Of a stretch of 23,719 bases of DNA, positions 15,626-23,624 are shown in pieces. A program made the position numbers and the translations under genes. The notes beneath the pieces were generated by a model. The model made no database searches. It was not told the DNA's origin and saw only the letters and a list, made by a program, of their open reading frames with translations. Each line of letters begins with the position of its first letter. Within the stretch, counting starts at the first letter, position 1. The stretch spans positions 1 to 23,719 of the forward strand of contig JADFYC010000011.1 of assembly GCA_015233295.1 (NCBI GenBank), read 5' to 3'. This DNA is from Deltaproteobacteria bacterium (GTDB taxonomy: Bacteria; Desulfobacterota; JADFXK01).

Positions 15626-16642
15626 ATGAAATGGACCGGCCGGCTGGTGGCCCTAATTTCTTGTTTATTTATTGTAGCGGTGGGTTGGTATTGGTTTCGT
15701 GGTCTGGAGCAACCTGCCCCCCCCAGGCCGCCGGTGCGGCTGGCTGTGATCGAATGGCCTGGATTCTTTCATATCTACGTGGCCAAAGAAAAGCGGTTCT
15801 TTGAGCAGGAGGGCGTGCAAGTTGACCTGGTATTGTGCCGGGACAATCCGGAAATGAATCGCCTGCTGGAAACAGCGGAGATCGATGCCGCAAGTGGGGT
15901 ATTGAGCGATATGATTTTTCTGTCGGCCCGGGGAACACCCATCAGGGTTGTTTATGTCACCGATTTTTCAGATTCGGCAGATGTGATTCTGGCTTGTTCA
16001 ATGGTTAAGACTCCCGCCGCCCTGAAAGGGAAGGTGATCGGTTTTGAGGCGCTGAATTCCTTTTCCCATATATTTGTGCTTGATTTTATTAAACGTAATG
16101 GGATAAGAGAAACCGATGTGATATTTAACCTAGTCCCGGCGATGAAGGTGTTGGATGAATTGGAGGCCGGAAGTATTTCAGCGGGCCACACCTGGGAGCC
16201 GGTGACATCAAAAGGTCTGGCCAGGGGGTACCACGTCATCGGAACAGCCGGCGACTCCCTGGGGATTATTACAGATATGGTGGGGTTTCGGGACGATGTC
16301 GTGCAATCGCGGCCGGACCAGGTGCAGGCGGTGGTCACGGCTTTGTTGCGGGCCCAAGAATATTGTCTGCAACACCCTGAAGAAACGATTAAGATCGCCG
16401 CGGCATTCTTAAAAACGTCCCAAGACAGCCTTCGTACAGCCTACCCTGGAGTGCATCACGCCACCCGGGATGACAATCTAAGGGCCTTCAAGAGGTCTTC
16501 GTCCCCGACATCCTTGTTCACCTCTGGAAAATACATGATTAAACACTTTTATAATACCGGTCAAGTGGGGCCGGACATTAGGCTGGAGAGAATTTTGGAC
16601 GGCTCATTCGTCCAGGGTGCGAAGATTGGGAATAACCCATGA
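15626..16642 (+). CDS. NMT1/SsuA-like periplasmic substrate-binding protein
   Basis: A 338-residue exported protein starting at ATG 15626 after GAGAGATAAGG. Residues 5-24 are a hydrophobic signal or membrane anchor; an LISC string at 10-13 resembles a lipobox but sits too early to be convincing. A Pro-rich linker at 29-36 precedes the binding fold: VRLAVIEWPGFFHIYVAKEKRFFEQEGVQVDLV is the NMT1/ThiY/SsuA-type opening, with LKGKVIGFE at 133-141 and an AGHTWEP-type ligand-loop region near 191-197. Such proteins bind nitrate, sulfonates, taurine, pyrimidine precursors or similar compounds. No ABC permease or ATPase is adjacent; instead an ATGA overlap couples it to a sensor kinase, so a ligand-presenting role in sensing is likely (inference). 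Confidence 0.88.
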   Translation: MKWTGRLVALISCLFIVAVGWYWFRGLEQPAPPRPPVRLAVIEWPGFFHIYVAKEKRFFEQEGVQVDLVLCRDNPEMNRLLETAEIDAASGVLSDMIFLSARGTPIRVVYVTDFSDSADVILACSMVKTPAALKGKVIGFEALNSFSHIFVLDFIKRNGIRETDVIFNLVPAMKVLDELEAGSISAGHTWEPVTSKGLARGYHVIGTAGDSLGIITDMVGFRDDVVQSRPDQVQAVVTALLRAQEYCLQHPEETIKIAAAFLKTSQDSLRTAYPGVHHATRDDNLRAFKRSSSPTSLFTSGKYMIKHFYNTGQVGPDIRLERILDGSFVQGAKIGNNP

Positions 16643-19143
16643 AATTTAAGTACAAGATCATTTTGTCCTACCTGGTGCTCTTCGGCCTGTCAGCCGGTAT
16701 GTTGCTGACGGTCTTCTTTTCCTATGGGATAAAGGGAGAAGAGCGGTATCTTCTGGGCTGGTTTGAGGCGGAAACAACTCATGTACTTAATTCTCTAGAC
16801 CGTTTCTTCTTTGAACGTATTTCCGACCTATCACTTCTAGCCACTGATGCCAACATCACCGCCGCCGATGCCGGCCGGGAGTCTATTACCAAACGGCTGA
16901 CCGAGTATCGGGATCGATATAAGATATATGAGAGCCTGACGCTTTATGATGCTCACCGGGTGGTCCTGGCCGATACCAGCAATTTAGACATAGGCCGACC
17001 GGCCTTGCTACCTGCGTCTTACCAACAGGCCCTGACCGGGGTGTCGCAGTTGATTGACTTCACCTATTCTGAAACCCAGGGGAAGGTACTTCTCACTATT
17101 TTTGAACCCGTGCGGGACGAGCGCGGCCAACCGCGTCAGGTCCTGGCGGCCAGGATATCGATTGACCGGGTCTATGACATCATCCGAGAACTCAACCTGG
17201 GTTGGATTCCGGTAAGGGCCAGGTTGGAACTCATCTCCCCGGAGGGACGAGTCCTCTATTCCAGTTTCGATAAAAAATCACTCTACACCATCACCCCGGA
17301 TGCAGAAGCGATTAAATCGGTGGTGGCCCAACTTAATGAGGGCGCCCGTAAGGTCCGGGTGCTGGATCTACCAGACCGGATTACCGTCATCGCCGCCAAC
17401 AAAGGATACCGGGATTACGGAGGGAATGTCTCAGTTATCCGGGCTGAAGCATTTAAAGACTCCCTTTTTAAAGAAATAAAAAAACGGACCATGACCATGC
17501 TCCTGATGTTTGCGGTCATGCTGCTGGTATCATTGTGGCTCATCTGGCAACTGGCTTTAGGCTTAGGCCGGCCCCTGGATGATCTGGCGGAGCGGGCTAA
17601 GGCATTGGGCCGGGGTGACTTCGCGGCTATGGATGGAATACCGGTTCGGGACGATGAGTTCGGTGTGTTGACCGACAACTTCAAGATGATGGCGGATGAT
17701 CTGCGCCGGTCCCTGGCTGAAGTCAATCTGAAGTCGCGGAATCTGGAGCAGGAAATGGAAGAACGCCGCCGGGTGGAGGTGTCCTTAGAGGGTGAACGAA
17801 GAAGATTCTTTGCCATATTGAACAATCTGCCCGGATTTGTGTGTTTGCTGGGACCGGACTATTCAATCAGGTTCTTTAATCAATATCTTAAGAATCTCTT
17901 GGGCGATCCGGGACAAAAGACGTGCCATGAGATATTTTTCCACCAATCCCAACCTTGCCGGACATGTGCGGCCGCAGGTGTCCGGCAGAATCTTAAGGCT
18001 GAAACATGGGAGTGGGCCGGCCCAGATGGGTTGATTTTTCAGGTTTATGTTTATCCCTTCATGGATATCGACGGCTCTCCTCTGATCCTGAAGTTGGGGA
18101 TAGATATCACCGAACGAAAGCGGGCTGAGGAGGCCCTGCGGCGGAGTGAAGAAGAACTGCGGCTTAGTGAGGAGAAGTACCGGACGTTATTTGATGCCGA
18201 ATCTGACAGCGTTTTCTTGACTGAACAGGGTACCGGTGAAATTATTGATGTTAACCGGACCATATCCCAGATGTACGGCTACTCCCCGGAAGAACTGATC
18301 GGACGGTCCAATACCGCCGTATCAGCCGAGCCGGATAAGACCATTGAATACAACCAAGACCCGGTCAATCATGTTCCCCTCCGATATCATTTGAAAAAAG
18401 ATGGCACTGTTTTTCCTGTTGAAATCACCGCCAACACGCTAATCTTGCGGGGACGGAAAGTGGTGATCGCCGCCATCCGGGACATTACCGATCGTCTCCG
18501 GGCGGAGCGACTGATTGCGGATTCTCTAAAAGAAAAAGAAGTTCTACTAAAAGAAATCCACCACCGGGTGAAGAATAACTTGTTGGTCATTGCCGGGTTG
18601 TTGGATATGCAGTGCGACTATTCCCCGGATCCCCAGATCCACAATATCTTGAGAGAGACTAAGAGCCGGGTCCGGTCCATGGCCCTGATTCATGAGAAGC
18701 TCTATAGCTCTCCCAACCTGGCCTATGTGGATTTTAAAGAATACATCAGCGGCCTGGTCAAAACCCTGTTCAAATCCTACGGCATTATGCCTGGCAAAAT
18801 TACCTTGAAGATGGAGATTGCAGATATCTCCATCGGGATTGATACGGCCATTCCGTGTGGTCTGGTGGTCAATGAATTGATCTCCAACTGTCTTAAACAC
18901 GCCTTTCCGGGTGATAGAAAAGGGGAGATTTGGGTTTCCCTGTGTTCCCGCGGCCACAAGGGGATGGACCTGATTGTCAGAGACAACGGGATAGGTATGC
19001 CGCGAGAAATGAATTTGAGGAAAATATCATCGTTAGGCTGGGAATTGATCACCGGTCTGGTCTCCCATCAGCTTGGTGGGGAAGTGGAAGTCAGGAAGGA
19101 TGGGGGAACGGAAGTCATTATTAAAATAAACAGAACAGGATAA
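16639..19143 (+). CDS. dCache-HAMP-PAS-PAS-HisKA_2 membrane sensor kinase
   Basis: An 834-residue kinase whose ATG overlaps the binding-protein stop by ATGA. Transmembrane helices at about 9-29 and 285-307 bracket a roughly 250-residue extracytoplasmic region that looks like dCache (tandem PAS-like folds; LTLYDAHRVVLADTS near 100-114, and FEPVRDERGQPRQVLAARIS near 155-174). HAMP (about 308-362), a coiled coil, PAS1 (about 386-495) and PAS2 (about 510-620) follow. PAS1 carries C429 and a C440-x2-C443 pair, possibly metal or redox sensing. The C-terminus is HisKA_2 (His pair 641-642 in HHRVKNN) plus HATPase_c with DNGIG from 782. It resembles the C-terminal half of the minus-strand kinase at 5283-7787. 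Its partner is probably the next protein's receiver. Confidence 0.92.
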   Translation: MKFKYKIILSYLVLFGLSAGMLLTVFFSYGIKGEERYLLGWFEAETTHVLNSLDRFFFERISDLSLLATDANITAADAGRESITKRLTEYRDRYKIYESLTLYDAHRVVLADTSNLDIGRPALLPASYQQALTGVSQLIDFTYSETQGKVLLTIFEPVRDERGQPRQVLAARISIDRVYDIIRELNLGWIPVRARLELISPEGRVLYSSFDKKSLYTITPDAEAIKSVVAQLNEGARKVRVLDLPDRITVIAANKGYRDYGGNVSVIRAEAFKDSLFKEIKKRTMTMLLMFAVMLLVSLWLIWQLALGLGRPLDDLAERAKALGRGDFAAMDGIPVRDDEFGVLTDNFKMMADDLRRSLAEVNLKSRNLEQEMEERRRVEVSLEGERRRFFAILNNLPGFVCLLGPDYSIRFFNQYLKNLLGDPGQKTCHEIFFHQSQPCRTCAAAGVRQNLKAETWEWAGPDGLIFQVYVYPFMDIDGSPLILKLGIDITERKRAEEALRRSEEELRLSEEKYRTLFDAESDSVFLTEQGTGEIIDVNRTISQMYGYSPEELIGRSNTAVSAEPDKTIEYNQDPVNHVPLRYHLKKDGTVFPVEITANTLILRGRKVVIAAIRDITDRLRAERLIADSLKEKEVLLKEIHHRVKNNLLVIAGLLDMQCDYSPDPQIHNILRETKSRVRSMALIHEKLYSSPNLAYVDFKEYISGLVKTLFKSYGIMPGKITLKMEIADISIGIDTAIPCGLVVNELISNCLKHAFPGDRKGEIWVSLCSRGHKGMDLIVRDNGIGMPREMNLRKISSLGWELITGLVSHQLGGEVEVRKDGGTEVIIKINRTG

Positions 19144-19157
19144 TTGCCGGAAAGAAT

Positions 19158-21596
19158 ATGTCAAAAGGGAAGATACTGATAGTTGCAGATGAAATCACTT
19201 GTGCCGATGCGATTATATCTGATGTCATGCAGTTGGGCTATACGGTATGCGGTGTCGTGTCTTCTGGAGAAGAGGCGATACAGAAAACGGAAGTCGAAAA
19301 GCCCAATTTGATATTGATGGATATAAGATTACATGGCAAGTCGGACGGCGCCCATACGGCTGATCAAATCCGCACCGGCCATGATGTTCCCATCATTTAT
19401 CTCATCGCAGACGTCGATAATGAGTCGCTTTATCGGGTTGAGCTAACCGATCCATCGGCATATCTACTTAAGCCCTGGACCCTTCGGGAACTTCACGCGA
19501 CGATTCAGTTCGGTCTATACAAAAACAAGATGGAGGCCAAGCTCAAGAATTGTGAAGAACGATATCGCCACTTAGAAATGGCGGGATCATCGGCAGGGGA
19601 AGTGGCCAAGGCCAATAACGAGTTGGAATTGGCAAATTTTAGGTTGCTGGAGGCGAGGGAAAAGGCCGAGGCGGAAATGGCCAAATTATCGGCCATGATC
19701 TCCGGGATGAAGGAAGGAGTCGTTATGGCCGATGCGGACAATGTAATCGTGGAGGTCAACGACTATTTCTGCAACCTTATCGGGTCGAAGCAGAGCGCCA
19801 TTCTAGGGAAACAGGTTAGCGACTTCAAGCAGGGAGAAGCCCTGAACCGGACCATGGACATCGTTGACGGCTTCCGCCGGGGACTAAATTCCGAGCCCGT
19901 CTTTGTCCAGCGGCGCTTTAGAAACATCGAGGCTGTTCTGCGGGTCCAACCCATTTACCGAGATAATAAATACGACGGGGTATTGCTCAATGTGATCGAT
20001 GTCACCGACCTGGTTCAGGCCCGCCGCGCCGCGGAGGAGGCCAGTCGGGCCAAGAGCGACTTTCTGGCCAATATGAGCCACGAGATTCGGACGCCGATGA
20101 ATGGGATTATCGGCCTGACGGAATTGGTCCTCCAAACCGAATTGACCGCGACGCAACGGGAATACCTGGACATGGTCAAGTCTTCCGCCCAGTCTTTGTT
20201 AATTCTTTTGAACGGCATCTTGGACTTGTCAAAGGTTGAGGCCGGCCGGTTGGACTTAGAATCCGCTGACTTTAATCTGGCCGAATGTCTTGACGCGGCG
20301 ATGAAGACAAATGCCTCACCGGCCTATGCCAAGAAACTGGAATTACACGGATATATCCAGGACGAGGTGCCCGTCTTCCTGCGAGGTGACTCCAGCCGGT
20401 TAGGGCAGGTCATCATAAACCTGATCAGCAATGCGGTCAAATTTACCGATCATGGATCCGTGACAGTCACGGTTACGTCTGAGTCTCAGGCCGAAGAGGA
20501 AGTTTTGTTACACTTTGCCGTGAAAGACACCGGGATCGGTATCCCTGGAACGAAGCAAGATTTGATTTTTCAACCTTTTGCCCAGGCCGACAATTCCGCC
20601 ACCCGCAAATATGGCGGCACCGGATTGGGGCTGACCATTACGGCGCAACTGGTCAACAAGATGGGTGGCCGGATTTGGATCGAATCTGAAGAAGGGCAGG
20701 GCAGCACTTTTCACTTTACCGCCCGATTCGGCCTGTCCCCGGCGACGGTGGCCAAGGCGGCTCCGGCCGAGATTAAGGCCGGCCTGATTTCGCTGGAGCA
20801 TCTCCGCATCCTGATGGTGGAGGACAATATCGTCAATCAGAAGGTGGCGGTTAAGATTTTGGAGAAGCACGGGGCGAAATCCATCACCCTGGCTAAGAAC
20901 GGCCAGGAGGCGTTGGAAGCTCTGAAGTCGGCCACCTTTGATCTAGTTTTGATGGATGTCCAGATGCCGATTATGGATGGGCTGGAGGCCACTCGGGCTA
21001 TCCGGGCCAGAGAGCTGGAGGCCGGAGGACACACACCGATAGTGTCTATGACGGCGTGCGCCATGACGGGAGACCGGGAAAAGTGCCTGGACGCGGGCAT
21101 GGACGCGTATGTGTCGAAGCCTGTTGATCCGGCGGAATTATTGACGGCCATAACTAAGGCTATGTCCGCTAGATCAATCGTCTCGCCAATCCCGCCATCC
21201 CCCGGACCGGCTCAGACGCCATCCCAACCGGTCCAGCCAACCCAGCCATCCATCGGCGTAATCTTTGATAAGGCTTCCTTCATGACCCGCATCGGTGATG
21301 ACCTGGAATTTGCCCAGGCCTTGATTGGGGTATTCTTGGAGGCCCTACCGGCTGATTTGGGCCGGATAAGGGAGGCGGTTGAGCGGAAAGACGCCGGAGA
21401 GTTGCAGCGCACGGCCCATAAGCTAAAAGGGTCATTGGGCAATATTTCAGCCGAGGCCGGCCGGGAATGTGCCCTCCGGGTAGAGAAAATCGGCCGGGAA
21501 AACCGGCTGGCCGAAGCCGAGGCGGCCTTTTCGGAATTAGACCAGGCTCTTGATCAATTGAAGCTCGTCCTGGCCGATTTCATGGCCGTGGGGTAG
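19158..21596 (+). CDS. Hybrid kinase: REC-PAS-HisKA-HATPase-REC-HPt
   Basis: An 812-residue cytoplasmic phosphorelay protein, 14 bp after the previous gene, with GGAAAG before ATG 19158. The first receiver (about 4-125) keeps D11, phospho-acceptor D55 and K105, but the first acidic residue is A10 and the switch Thr is replaced (LIAD at 82-85), so it is partly degenerate. Then come a coiled coil, PAS (about 176-290), HisKA with H308 in MSHEIRTPMNG, HATPase_c with N425, DTGIG from 457 and GGTGLGL at 486-492, and a complete second receiver (E555/D556, D600, T632, K654). A Pro/Gln-rich linker (about 676-698) leads to an HPt domain with H754 in TAHKLKGSLGN. The usual flow is H308 to D600 to H754 and on to an unknown final receiver. 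No output domain or DNA-binding partner is encoded nearby. Confidence 0.93.
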   Translation: MSKGKILIVADEITCADAIISDVMQLGYTVCGVVSSGEEAIQKTEVEKPNLILMDIRLHGKSDGAHTADQIRTGHDVPIIYLIADVDNESLYRVELTDPSAYLLKPWTLRELHATIQFGLYKNKMEAKLKNCEERYRHLEMAGSSAGEVAKANNELELANFRLLEAREKAEAEMAKLSAMISGMKEGVVMADADNVIVEVNDYFCNLIGSKQSAILGKQVSDFKQGEALNRTMDIVDGFRRGLNSEPVFVQRRFRNIEAVLRVQPIYRDNKYDGVLLNVIDVTDLVQARRAAEEASRAKSDFLANMSHEIRTPMNGIIGLTELVLQTELTATQREYLDMVKSSAQSLLILLNGILDLSKVEAGRLDLESADFNLAECLDAAMKTNASPAYAKKLELHGYIQDEVPVFLRGDSSRLGQVIINLISNAVKFTDHGSVTVTVTSESQAEEEVLLHFAVKDTGIGIPGTKQDLIFQPFAQADNSATRKYGGTGLGLTITAQLVNKMGGRIWIESEEGQGSTFHFTARFGLSPATVAKAAPAEIKAGLISLEHLRILMVEDNIVNQKVAVKILEKHGAKSITLAKNGQEALEALKSATFDLVLMDVQMPIMDGLEATRAIRARELEAGGHTPIVSMTACAMTGDREKCLDAGMDAYVSKPVDPAELLTAITKAMSARSIVSPIPPSPGPAQTPSQPVQPTQPSIGVIFDKASFMTRIGDDLEFAQALIGVFLEALPADLGRIREAVERKDAGELQRTAHKLKGSLGNISAEAGRECALRVEKIGRENRLAEAEAAFSELDQALDQLKLVLADFMAVG

Positions 21597-21697
21597 GGGG
21601 TGGGTTGCGTGTTTCGGGTTGCGTGAAGAGTTTCCAAGAAGGCTAACACCTTTTGGGCTAACTCCTGGTCGTATAGTTCGAGCCTTAATGAAGTCAT
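21554..21697 (-). CDS. Doubtful 47-residue ORF
   Basis: ATG at 21697 follows CAAGGAAACGGT, a fair ribosome site. The ORF begins MTSLRLELYDQELAQKVL, a plausible amphipathic helix, and ends after a repeat-derived HATRNTQPTPYPT stretch. It overlaps the 3' end of the hybrid kinase gene by 43 bp in antisense. The tail is encoded by the GGGTTGCGTG direct repeats, so it may be chance coding. I do not recognise the family. Confidence 0.22.
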   Translation of the reverse strand: MTSLRLELYDQELAQKVLAFLETLHATRNTQPTPYPTAMKSARTSFN

Positions 21698-21983
21698 ACC
21701 GTTTCCTTGGTGAATAAGGTTTAATCAATGACCTACTGATTTTATTATATCCCAAGGCTGCTTGGTTGACAAGAGGGATACTTTGAACGGGCACAATTGA
21801 CGCTTTTTCGCCTTGCTTTTTGCCGATTCGCGACGCTGTACGAAGGCGGGTGGCCCAGACAACTTGTTGTCTGGGTGGCGAAGCCACAAGAAGTCAGGTC
21901 AAATATGGTCTCTAATTCAAAAACGCCAGCTATGGCCGCTCAAGTGATAATCCAAATTGCCACAAGTTAATATCGGAGGAAGT
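21597..21983. other. Intergenic region with short repeats
   Basis: About 390 bp between the hybrid kinase and the HicB-like gene. It starts with two direct copies of GGGTTGCGTG (21602-21611 and 21616-21625), contains the doubtful minus-strand ORF, and ends with paired palindromes at 21854-21887. Longer minus-strand frames here lack protein-like features. No convincing promoter for the HicB-like gene was found. Confidence 0.45.
21854..21887. repeat. REP-like double palindrome
   Basis: CCCAGACAAC (21854-21863) and GTTGTCTGGG (21866-21875) form a perfect ten-pair stem around TT. It is directly followed by GTGGC (21875-21879) and GCCAC (21883-21887) around GAA. Two back-to-back hairpins outside genes resemble a dispersed REP/MITE-type element or a strong transcript-end structure; no T-run follows. 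Confidence 0.55.
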
Positions 21984-22246
21984 ATGAGGTATGTCGGCTT
22001 GCATGAATACGTCAAAACTGCCCTTAAGGTGGCGGAGTATCAAAAGGATGCTGAGGTCGGTTGTGTGGTGGCCACGGTGCCGGCCCTTCCAGGATGCATG
22101 ACGCAGGCCGACAATTTTGAAGAGGCCCGGGACAACCTGATCGATGCGATAGAACTCTGGATTACGGTGGGTTGCGGGAGGGGGAGGAGATGCCGGAGGT
22201 GAATGGGGTCCGGTTAGCTGCCTCGATAGAAAGGTTGATGATATGA
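21984..22246 (+). pseudogene. HicB-like antitoxin, frameshifted near its end
   Basis: ATG 21984 has GGAGGA at 21975-21980 and is preferred to an upstream in-frame TTG. The intact frame gives the HicB partial-RNase-H-like fold (YQKDAEVGCVVATVPALPGC, then FEEARDNLIDAIELWI) but ends oddly in GCGRGRRCRR at a stop at 22200-22202. Shifting by one base around 22172 restores LREGEEMPEVNGVRLA, the expected HicB C-terminus, and runs to a TGA at 22244-22246 that forms an ATGA overlap with the next gene. The shifted frame would make an 87-residue protein. HicB proteins neutralise the HicA mRNA interferase and often autoregulate; no HicA is seen here. The cause may be a real one-base deletion or a sequencing undercall in the GGG run. 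Confidence 0.75.
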
Positions 22247-23411
22247 CCCGGCAAGAGTTGTTGTCCCAAATTGCTCTCGGCGAAGACAGCTCCCGTCAGT
22301 TCAAGGCAGATGTGCGCAATATTGACTCCCTGGCCGCGGAGATGGCCGCTTTTGCCAATTTCGAAGGCGGCGCCATTCTGTTAGGCTTCGGAGACGACGG
22401 TGCCTTACCGGGCTTGTTGCCGAAGGATGTGAGCCGGATCAATCAACTTATCAGCAATGCGGCCAGTCAGCAGGTCCGGAGTCCTTTGGTGGTGCGGACT
22501 GAAAATGTACTTTTGGAAAACGGCCGCATCGTCATCGTGTTGACCGTGCCAAAGGGGATCGACAAGCCCTACCTCGACAAAAACGGTGTCATCTGGCTGA
22601 AATGTGGGGCCGACAAACGGCGGGTGAACACCAAGGAGGAGCTACGCCGTCTGTTCCAGAGCGTCGGCCAGTTTTACGCCGATGAATTGCCGACCAAGGC
22701 CGGCATCGATAAGCTCGACAAATTACGCTTTCGAGATTTCTTGCGGGATGTGTACCAGCAGGAGTTCCCGGATTCACCGGGCGAGCTTTTGCGGTTGCTT
22801 CAGAACATGAACCTGGCCACAGATGACGGCTGGTTGAAACTGGCCGGAGTGCTGCTGTTTGCTGAGCGGCCGGAATGGATAAAGCCGCAGTTCATAGTCA
22901 AGGCCATCCGGTATCCCGGTAATGATATTCACGCTGCTCAGTACCTGGATACTGAAGACTTGGCCGGCCCTTTGCGCAAGATCTTTGATGAATCAATGGG
23001 TTTTGTGATGCGCAATTTGCACAAGGTCCAGGCTGGACAGGGCGTGAATTCACCTGGGGTTCCGGAAATCCCCCCCCGGTTTTTGAAGAACTTCTGGTCA
23101 ACGCCCTGGTGCATCGGGATTACCTGGTCAACGCCCCCATCCGAGTTTTTGTGTATGACAACCGGATTGAGATTATCAGCCCCGGCCATTTGCCCAACAA
23201 CCTGACGGTGGCCAAAATCAAGGCGGGCAACTCCAACATCCGCAACCCGATACTGGCCTCGTTCATCGCCAAGGGTTTGCTGCCTTACAAAGGACTGGGT
23301 TCCGGCATCAAACGGGCGCTGAGCGGCTGGCCGGAGATCGACTTCATTGATGACCGCGCCGGGAGCCTGTTCATAGTGACGGTTCACCGTCCGCCCGTTC
23401 TTTCCTCTTGA
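22243..23411 (+). pseudogene. AlbA_2 (Schlafen-type) ATP-binding protein, frameshifted
   Basis: From ATG 22243 (AAAGG at 22230-22234), residues 1-279 in the first frame show the AlbA_2 domain (EDSSRQFKADV at 14-24, MAAFANFEGGAILLGF near 34-49, then KPYLDKNGVIWLKCGADKRRV), followed by the connecting helical region up to GVNSPGVPEIPPR. After a C8 run at 23070-23077 that frame degenerates and stops at 23205. The minus-one frame from 23079 continues the family with VFEELLVNALVHRDY, then FVYDNRIEIISPG, and GLGSGIKRAL, to a stop at 23411; the restored protein is about 389 residues. Members are annotated as ATP-binding proteins or putative transcriptional regulators. One base is missing near 23070-23079, by mutation or sequencing error. 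It is coupled to the HicB-like gene. Confidence 0.8.
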
Positions 23412-23428
23412 CATTTTCCTCGAAGTAT

Positions 23429-23462
23429 GATAACATTCATCTCCTAAATCAAGATAACATTC
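23429..23462. repeat. Pair of GATAACATTC direct repeats
   Basis: GATAACATTC occurs at 23429-23438 and 23453-23462, starts 24 bases apart, in AT-rich DNA just after the AlbA_2 gene. They could be protein-binding sites or lie near the insertion-sequence boundary. The role is unknown. Confidence 0.35.
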
Positions 23463-23530
23463 GTTTTGATACCAATGTTTCAGATTAATTCTTGAATATT
23501 ACGCGGATACCTCATTCGGCCCATACCCAG

Positions 23531-23595
23531 GGGCTAAGTACACCTTAGGTTGGGCTTCCGTCCTAATACCCTGTAGGGGTTACCCAATCTAGCCC
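23531..23595 (-). ncRNA. Foldable non-coding end of the IS110-type element (possible bridge RNA)
   Basis: Just downstream of the transposase stop, GGGCTA(A)G (23531-23538) pairs with CTAGCCC (23589-23595), enclosing TTAGG (23545-23549)/CCTAA (23562-23566) and ACCC (23568-23571)/GGGT (23577-23580) hairpins. IS110-family elements encode a structured bridge RNA in a non-coding end; the 3' side is used in the IS1111 group. Position and fold suggest such an RNA, but no covariation or expression can be checked here. Confidence 0.35.
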
Positions 23596-23624
23596 AGCGA
23601 CTGTGTTCGCTTGTCAAGAAAAAT

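Noticed and set aside
21537..21887. Minus-strand 116-residue ORF
   Set aside because: It runs through the palindromic repeat and antisense of the hybrid kinase end, with no domain-like pattern.
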